Shown: in pieces, positions 56,781-64,000 of the stretch | Layout of the letters: each line of letters begins with the position of its first letter | Numbering within the stretch: position 1 is the stretch's first letter | Source: Ephydatia muelleri | Lineage: Eukaryota > Porifera > Demospongiae > Spongillida > Spongillidae | Direction of reading: 5' to 3' | Assembly (NCBI GenBank): GCA_013339895.1 | Contig: JABACO010000010.1 | Span: 6,151,445-6,215,444, forward strand | Length of the DNA: 64,000 bases | The notes under the pieces: generated by a model | Seen by the model: the letters and a program-made list of their open reading frames with translations, nothing else | Database searches by the model: none | Told to the model about the DNA's origin: nothing | Program-made: the position numbers and the translations under genes

Positions 56781-59700
56781 CGCAAACCACAGCGCACGTG
56801 AGAAAGAGGGCTGCTAAATTTCGATGTGATGTTTGTCTGAAAGAGTTTGACTATAAATACAGATATGAAAGGCATGTAGAGACCACATTCCACAAAGACA
56901 AGGTTCGTCTGATGGAAATTTGTGCCTCAACTGAAGCGGAGTGGGAATCTGGAAATGTTGATACGGGTGGATCCTCTACTGTAACCGAGAGTCATAGTCC
57001 TTCAGCAATTGCTAGCGACGAATTATCACTAGCTATAGGGGACGAGGACATTGGCCATCTCGACGAGGCAGAAAAGGATTCAGAATCTAGTTCTGATTCA
57101 GGTAGGAATAATTCAATGTGGTTGTATAATATTTACTACATGAATTTGTGTGCACTGTATAGATGTAGCCAATATTCTAAGCCTCACAAATAGCAGTGCC
57201 AATAAAGAGGGCCAGTACCATCCATTTTTATCTATGATATCTGCAATGGCATACATACTAATTCACAGTTCTCGTCCAATGGTAAGGCATTCTTGATGAT
57301 TTGTTGAAGGAGTGTAATCATTCACTCCTCTACACAGGGTCTATCCAATCTGACATTTGTGTGCCATACTCTGAGATGTATGTTTCCTGCACTTCCAAGT
57401 GTTTCCACTATGGTCTCATATAGGCTACCTTGATATCGTGCACCAGAGAAGGTACACAAGGTGTATTGACAGAAGCTTAAATTTAACCTACTCACTTAAC
57501 AGTTCTACAGCCCATCTGGTGTACCCTTCTATGTACATTCCATAGCAGAAACTATTAAATTGTGCTTGGCCAATCCCGATATTGCTAAAAAAATGGAGCG
57601 GTACCCAGTTTTACCAAAAAAAGGATTCAGGTACTGTATGATGTGAATATCTTGATATGTAATTATTTTTTTAAGTTGAACTAGCAGAGAAATATTCCAT
57701 GGGTTACAGTGGAGAAATGACACAAGGTTTCAAGCACCAATGGCGACTTCTCCTGTTGGAAGTGTGTTTTTAAAAGACATCGTGCAGTCATCAATTGCTG
57801 GTGCCATATGTGTCAGCATCATTAAACAGTTTTACCGTAAGGTAAAATTACACCTGATTTGTGCAATTCACAGATAATGTTACTCAGTAACTGTTACACA
57901 GGAGGGTCATAATGGTGTATTTGCAAGTGTTCAAGTTCTTCAAGTACATCCATCTGAGCTGAATACGTATATCTTGTCGGACATAGTTGAAATTCCAGTT
58001 TCCACAATAGTCACCATTCTTCCTCAAATGGATTCTAGGACCAGGCATGTGTATAAAAAAGGACATGATGGATCTTTGACAATTGTATCTGATAATGTAA
58101 GTTTTGTATTGCTGTGTTATAAATGTATTAATAATTACGATTATGAGTAAGTATTTATTCTAATTTGACATTTTGATTGCACAAAACACAAAAAAAACAC
58201 TACATGTAAGAGTTCGTGTATATTGTGCTAAAATGATGTGTGCAAAAGTGATGTAAATTGTCATATTTTATTTCTCTTAGGAGCTAGCGGAAATGTCTTC
58301 TCCTCATCCTTTGAAGACAAGATCCATAATGTGTGGTTCCCTACCTGTATTTATGGTACCACTTATCATATTCTCGGATAACACAAGTGGTAACAGATCT
58401 AAGGTCTGGAACAAGTTCGATTCATGGTGCTTCCTCTTGGCTGGGCTACGGCAGAAGGACAATGCACAGTTCTGTAACATTCATTTCATATGTACGTCAA
58501 ACCAGGTACCAGTCATGGAGATGGCCCACCCTCTTGTTGATCAACTGTTGGAACTTGAACGGGGAATAGTTGTGTTTGACGCACAGTTGAATACTAATGC
58601 CTTGATACTTGCACCTGTTATATGTTTTCTATGTGACAATCCCCGAGCAGCTGAAATATGCAGTCACCTGGGATCTGGAACCCTAAGGTTTTGTCGAATT
58701 TGCAGGGTAAGTAATTATAATTACTTTTTCCTCCATGATTTATTATTATTATTAAATAGGTTGATCATACTAACAGTCTAACTGGTATCTGCGAAGAGAG
58801 GAAACGGAGTAGTACTATACAGGAAGTGCAACTCATTCGTTCAGCACATACTCAAGCAGAGCGCAAGCGACTCAGGACTCTGTATGGTACAAGTGAGAAG
58901 GAGAACCACCTACTTCAGCTTCCTGTTGATTTGCATCAGTAAGTAGTTTACAGCCTCACAAATTACAGCTATCCATCTATTTAACAGGAGTACACCAATT
59001 GTATCACTCCATACATTGGGGCTTGGACCATACAAATATTTGTTGCGGGAAAAAATGGAGCAACTGTCTGAAAAACAGCGGAAGGAAGTGGTAGCTCGCA
59101 TTGCAGCATTACCCTCCTCAGGTCTAACTGGTGGAATTTCATCTGACATATCTAAGCACTATAAATCGTTTGTAGGTTAGCTAAGTTAACTTTCATTTAT
59201 GCATTCTCATTCTCTGGTTTAACTTGCAGATTATCCTATAATGTTTCATTTCGTTTGCAGGCAGAGACTTCAAGTTCTTAGCACAAATTGCAATGTTCAT
59301 TTTTTCGCCTTACCTTTCTGAGGCTGAGATTGAAGTCTGGCTTGCCTTGTCAATGGTATGTAATCTTGGAAATGTGATTGTGTTTTTCATTTTGTAATTT
59401 TGTCATGCAAAATAGGTTTTCAAAATGGTGTATTGCGATGAGTTTGAACCTCAGAAGATTGAATTGTACAGAGACGTGTGTCACCGATTTGCAAGGGCTA
59501 TTGATTGCTACAGCGTGACGTGGAGAAAAAAACTGATAATTCACCTGATACTGCATCTTCCTGACAGCATGTTGAGGTTTGGGCCTGCATCTTCATTCAA
59601 CACAGAAAGGTAAGTTCCACAATGTGCATGAGGACAACATATTGTATGGAACATATTGTGTTTCAGGTGTGAGAGCTACAATTCTGTTATACGGTCACGC

Positions 59701-60835
59701 AATGTATATAGCAACAGACAGGCCCCAAGCAAGGATATTGCTACTGCTTTTGCTATACAAGAAAGTATTAGATTTACCTTTTCCGGCAGTTGCTACAATA
59801 CATCTGAAAGGTCTGATATTCCTTGAGACTGAGTAAATTGTAAAGCTTAATTTTTTACTTGCAGATGTGGTGAGGACCTTGTCAACCTTTACCACACCAA
59901 AGAAGTTCAAGCCTTTTTAGGTGGTGAAGTCCAAGAATGTGGGAGTGGAATTCATAAACATGGAACACTACGAAAGGTAATAATATGGGTATGAGTATGA
60001 TGTAAAAAAATTAATGCGTTATGTTCTTCGTCTGTTTTAGTTTGAGATAAAATAATTTCTTAACTACTTTTTTGTCATTGTTGTTTACTCAATGTGTGTA
60101 TGTACATGTTTGTACATGTTCCATGTATGTGAGTAAATTTTTTAATGTGTGTAGGAGGTGCATGTGAGCATTTGTTTATATATGTTTGTAAACTTTGCAT
60201 ATTTTTTTGCAGTGTTCAGCTAGAACAAAAACTCCATTGGCTTCAGTACCGATTACATTGGAAGGGAAAACGATGTCATTAGAAGAAATAGATGCAAAGT
60301 TCACTGTTCTGTTGCCACATGGAATTTCAAACTTGACACCAGTGCAATGGGGTAGAGCGACTGTGGGAAAAAATGGACAACTTATTAATGTACAGGACTA
60401 CATAGAATACAATTCTCAAGCTTCCACCTCGGTATGATGTATGTAGTATTCTCATGTGTATGACTCATATGTCTTATTGTTTTACAGGTGGAATTGGAGA
60501 CTGGATTGTTTATTGGCAGCTTTCACACGGAGCAAGCAACATTTTGTTTGGTTCGTTATTTGGAGCCTGTGCTGATGGGTACTGAGCCCGTCCTCAATGA
60601 GTGGAGTTGTCCACTGCTAACACTGACGAACGTGATTCGTTGCATAGCATCAACACTTGTCAACTGTGCAGTCTCTGTCGTACACCAGTGTGACAGCCAA
60701 TGTGTCTTGGCAGAACAGGAGACAACATCTAGGATTGAACGAGAACTGGTGACACAAAGGAAAACTGTTTTTGTACATAACACTGACAACAATATGTACT
60801 GTTATAACATATTCTGTATGCATTGTTTGCCATAA
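56693..60835 (+). CDS. 14-exon transposase-like gene of unnamed family, about 970 aa
   Basis: Exons: 56693-57101, 57163-57281, 57503-57630, 57685-57841, 57902-58096, 58281-58706, 58760-58938, 58988-59175, 59261-59355, 59416-59609, 59667-59820, 59865-59976, 60213-60431, 60488-60835. All introns are GT-AG and all phases join without a stop. A C2H2 finger (FRCDVCLKEFDYKYRYERH) opens the protein, followed by an acidic Ser-rich linker. The core has RNDTRFQAPMAT, then IIFSDNTSGNRSKVWNKFDS, NIHFICTSN, CFLCDNPRAAEICSHLG and CRICR. Later comes a CESYNSVIRSRNVYSNRQAP block. It ends YCYNIFCMHCLP. I recall similar proteins from hydra, aphid and fungal genomes, probably cut-and-paste transposases. No ATG precedes the finger in frame, so an unseen 5' exon is likely. 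Confidence 0.75.
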
Positions 60836-60889
60836 AAATTAAATATTTGAGTTTATTTGTAGTCATTGTTTACCAGTAACTACTAGTAC

Positions 60890-61140
60890 GGACGCGGGCG
60901 TGGTATAGAAACCACCATACGTCGCTTTTACGTATACGGGTACGTATCGGAGGCGTACACGCATGCTATACGCAAATTATTGCTACGCTTCCAAAAAAAT
61001 CGGTTACCCATCGCTTGCGTTACGCTTGCAATATATCGGATCCGTGTAGCAATTCCAACGTACCCGTAACGTATGGTGCGGAATCCGTGCCAAAAATAGA
61101 AATTTTTTATGAGGGGGAAATTTTTCGTGACATACCTCGT
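60890..61140. other. CpG-rich segment with TACG words, right flank of the two-gene unit
   Basis: Contains GTATCGGAGGCGTACACGCA, GCTTGCGTTACGCTTGCAAT and GTACCCGTAACGTATGG. The flavour matches 54940-55150 on the other side, which hints at subterminal repeats of a transposon. No exact inverted terminus was found by eye. Confidence 0.4.
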
Positions 61141-61156
61141 TAATCGTGCCAAAATT

Positions 61157-61468
61157 ACCTCGCGGAACTCATGAGGGTGAAATTTTTTATGAGGTACCTC
61201 GCGGAACTCGTGAGGGTGAAATTTTTTATGAGGTACCTCGCGGAACTCGTGAGGGTGAAATTTTTTATGAGGTACCTCGCGGAACTCGTGAGGGTGAAAT
61301 TTTTTATGAGGTACCTCGCGGAACTCGTGAGGGTGAAATTTTTTCTGAGGTACCTCGCGGAACTCGTGAGGGTGAAATTTTTTATGAGGTACCTCGCGGA
61401 ACTCGTGAGGGTGAATTTTTTTCTGACGTACCTCGCGGAACTCGTGAGGGTGTCATGCTGTACCTCAT
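61157..61468 (+). repeat. 39-bp minisatellite, eight exact-length units
   Basis: Units start ACCTCGCGGAACTCGTGAGG and end in a T-rich stretch plus ATGAGGT. Eight units of exactly 39 bp; because 39 is a multiple of 3, three frames on both strands stay open with 13-residue repeats. No evidence of translation. Confidence 0.95.
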
Positions 61469-61576
61469 GGAACTCACCCGATGGTGAAATTTTATCCTCT
61501 CTATTAATGAGGATATGCAATACCTTTAATTAGAAACAAAAACGTTATATTAATTTCTCTATTGTGAAGTCCCCAT

Positions 61577-61620
61577 TATAACCATAGATATTAGAGTCTA
61601 CTCTAATATCTATGTTATAA
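61577..61620. repeat. Small palindrome, 21-bp arms
   Basis: TTATAACCATAGATATTAGAGT and its complement, with one extra base and a 2-base loop. Confidence 0.85.
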
Positions 61621-61754
61621 CTAAAGACGTACCGCAGTTGTATTATCACGAGAAGGAAGAAGGATTGCACTAGCACTTTATACCTCGTGCCGATTACGAT
61701 ATTAATCAGGTCTGTGTTACTTACCTCCTCTTCTGTCGCTCTCCCATTTTGGGC

Positions 61755-62570
61755 ATTAAGTAGAATTAATCAAACTGCCATTTCGATGCCTTCTTGCTGC
61801 CGCTGCAGCTCTAAAGGCACTAGTAGCAACTGTGCATGTTGTAAATCAGGCAGCCTATGTTCTTCATGTACACCTGGACGTCTTGGCCATTGTGCAAATC
61901 ATGGCTCCCACTTCTATTTCCATCGTGGCTCCACCCAACACTACTGTTACATCTACCATTTCTACTCCCATCATCCCTCAACCATCTGCATTGCTCCTAA
62001 TACTGACTGAAACAATTCAACAGCAAGTTGAAGCCCAGAAGTAGTTCAAACAAAAAAAACCATGCAGGATAATGCTTTTAGCCTCTGTCCCCAGCTAACT
62101 AATTCCACTCATCAACAATCAATGGACTGGCTCAAGACAAAGGTGCATCCAACAGGTTGACAACTCTACCCATTGATGAGAATGGCTTTACCTTACATAA
62201 ATCATGGCAATTCGATCAGAGTTTTCAATCCCTATATTCCCTCCAACCACACACTCACTATCCAGCTGACATGAAAACATCAAAAAGTTAGAATATGAGC
62301 TTCGTATCCGTGAGGTTGAACGGGCATCATTCACTCTGATAGTCCTCTCCTCAACTGGAGGGATGGGCAGCATTGCCATGACAACCTACAATATTAGTAC
62401 CTACAATACATCATACAGACAGACCATGGGTTGGCTTTGTGCCATCTTTCCTTTTCACGGTTATGCTTCTCCATCCAATGCATCAGAGGAGCACGATCCA
62501 ATCAGGGGCATGCTATTCTCCTTCCTTCCTCTGAACAGACAGTCAGTGAATCTGTGATACCTCTCCTCTG
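61755..62570 (+). pseudogene. Degenerate retroelement: CRC-type Cys motif and RT-tail pieces
   Basis: Near 61780 the frame reads PSCCRCSSKGTSSNCACCKS, then GSLCSSCTPGRLGHCANH, a CRC-like cysteine-rich motif. Near 62157 another frame gives LTTLPIDENGFTLHKSWQFD. Near 62300 follows YELRIREVERASFTLIVLSS with TGGMG. After a shift the end reads CIRGARSNQ. I recall these blocks, in this order, around the reverse transcriptase of sponge and cnidarian retroelements. The polymerase domain itself is absent. Confidence 0.65.
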
Positions 62571-64000
62571 TCCATATGAGTATACATGTAGCCATTCCCT
62601 AATCGCACATGTATATATTATTATTATGTAACATTTTCGTGGAAAAAGGTTTCCCATTCCAGCCACAAATACTGTACTTGTACTATCACCCTATAGAATT
62701 GTGTAATCACCAGTGGTCCACCGTACGTAGCTGCCTATATTCACTTATGCGACTTCACTTGTAACTCAAAACGCAGTCATTCATGTGTACTTGCACTGAT
62801 GGGTGGAAATAAATGTGTACAGAAAGTACCATGGCTTCACTGTTCAGAAACGGCACGTCAGTGCTATTGAAACAAAATAGACAGAAATTGTTTGAGTATT
62901 CAGATTTAGGCTCTAAAGATGAGTGAACTTTACTATTATCCACATAAAGCACACGCACACACACACACACACACACACAAATGCACACTCATTGAGTTGA
63001 GGCAAGTCACTAAAAAGCTCTGACAACATCTGAGGAGCTGAGATACATATAGTGTGTTCTATAGACACAATGGTTGTGCTGCATGCTGATTCAGAGCTCC
63101 ACTGAAGGCTCCTGGTCCCTGAACTACTCTGACCTGGAGAGTGCAGTAAGGGCAATCTTCTCTTTTCTCCTTTCCCCTCACATACTCCCTCCCTCAAAGC
63201 CCTTCCCAGACCAATGGCCTGGTTACACTGCTCTCTGCAACGGCTATACCCAACACCACCAGCTTGCGCAGTACAGTTCAATTTAGGGGCACTTATAGGC
63301 AACGGAGCAGGCCCTGTCAGTATGTCTGTCGAGAGGCGACTTTAGATGTTGGTCTGAGTCTCTATGATTAATGTCTAATTTACTGGATGTCATCGGGGGG
63401 GGGGGGTACATTTGTTTACTGTGTAGTACGGAAAATAAATTTATTCATGTTCTTCATCCCTGACAGTGCATGCTAGTTGTACAAGTCCTTTGGAGCTTGG
63501 CCCATGCAAAATTGCCAAGCTCTGATTCCTTATGGAGCCCCACCCTTGACTGACTAACACCACAGAAACTAGAGATATGATTTGTGGTTGCTGGTTACAT
63601 ACAGGTCACAACAGCCTGCCATCCTTTGTGGCATCTGCATGTTAGGTGGTGCAATGTGGACCTCCAGCACAGGTAATGTTGAGTAGCACTGCACGAGTAC
63701 TCTAGCAGGTAATAAGAATGACATCAACAAGTGCAAGGCAACATCATTGCCATGGTTATGCAATACAACAGGAAATTGAGATTTGTGAGTCCCAAAGCTT
63801 GAGATACTTGCTCTTGTAACTTGGGGTGAGATTTAAATAGGAGTAATTATAATTAAACACACTTTTTCAGAGCAACAGTTATGCAGACCCAACCCCTGAC
63901 CTGGTTTTTATATCACAGGTCTAGGGTAAATTCATGATGAAACCATGGGATTGAGTGCTTCCCTTACATCCAAGATGGGAGATTAATCAATCCTATTCAT
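62571..64000. other. Spacer without recognised gene; (CA)n at 62947-62979
   Basis: No known domain. A G-run lies near 63396-63405. A frame near 63080-63150 (EGSWSLNYSDLESAVRAIF) is exon-like but unassigned. Confidence 0.5.

Noticed and set aside
54940..61080. Exact terminal inverted repeats bounding the two-gene unit
   Set aside because: Both flanks share CpG-rich TACG words, but no exact inverted end or target duplication could be aligned by eye.
61146..61533. Three overlapping frames with 13-residue repeats
   Set aside because: Open in several frames on both strands because the unit is 39 bp; nothing favours translation of any one.
1..64000. tRNA, rRNA or other structured RNA genes
   Set aside because: No cloverleaf, B-box pair or rRNA-like stretch was recognised by eye; a tRNAscan or Infernal run would be decisive.

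Overview
The window looks like intergenic or subtelomere-like DNA of an early-branching animal, most probably a demosponge. The reasons are short introns with GT-AG borders, no operons, AT-rich spacers with many (CA)n runs, receptor-type exons (Ig, fibronectin-III-like, SRCR, TGF-beta-type kinase), and mobile-element protein families that I recall as common in sponge genomes (a 'KADPEKKR' repeat protein, KRBA2-like integrase, Merlin, a CRC-type cysteine motif element). The species assignment is inference; no host housekeeping gene is present.

Layout. 0-5.3 kb: the tail of one Ty3/Gypsy element, split by an intact younger Gypsy/Mag-like element with two identical 142-bp LTRs and a GTTCC target duplication. 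5.3-13.2 kb: a 71-bp-arm palindrome, a decayed piggyBac-like element, 5-bp-TSD DNA elements, and a 22-bp minisatellite interrupted by a reverse-strand Gypsy relic. 13.3-19.1 kb: an inverted duplication, two relics of a zinc-finger-tailed transposase, and a long 29-bp minisatellite. 19.3-21.4 kb: a Merlin transposase pseudogene split by a 1.1-kb element that itself carries a LINE tail. 22.6-27.6 kb: a cluster of elements ending in GTCTCGTACCCAGACC. One is a giant foldback interrupted by a Mutator-like element with a 9-bp TSD; another carries a RecQ-like helicase fragment. 28.8-29.9 kb: a foldback MITE and a hAT-type transposase fragment. 30.4-31.5 kb (-) and 39.6-40.8 kb (+): two paralogous Ig/FN3-like receptor gene pieces. 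Between them lie Gypsy integrase debris, a MITE, a KRBA2-like integrase gene and an array of self-complementary 20-mers. 43.9-49.8 kb: a diverged tandem duplication carrying receptor-like exons. 50-54.2 kb: SRCR exons, an inverted duplication and a TGF-beta type-I-receptor-like kinase pseudogene. 54.25-54.55 kb: a nearly perfect 300-bp foldback. 55.5-60.8 kb: a two-gene unit, with a coiled-coil gene (-) divergent from a 14-exon gene (+) whose splice phases all close. 61.1-62.6 kb: a 39-bp minisatellite and a degenerate retroelement.

The strongest candidates for something poorly described are the two-gene unit at 55.5-60.8 kb and the GTCTCG-family elements that appear to pick up gene fragments. 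Few genes here can work together as a pathway; the logic of the window is layers of nested insertion, capture, inversion and decay.
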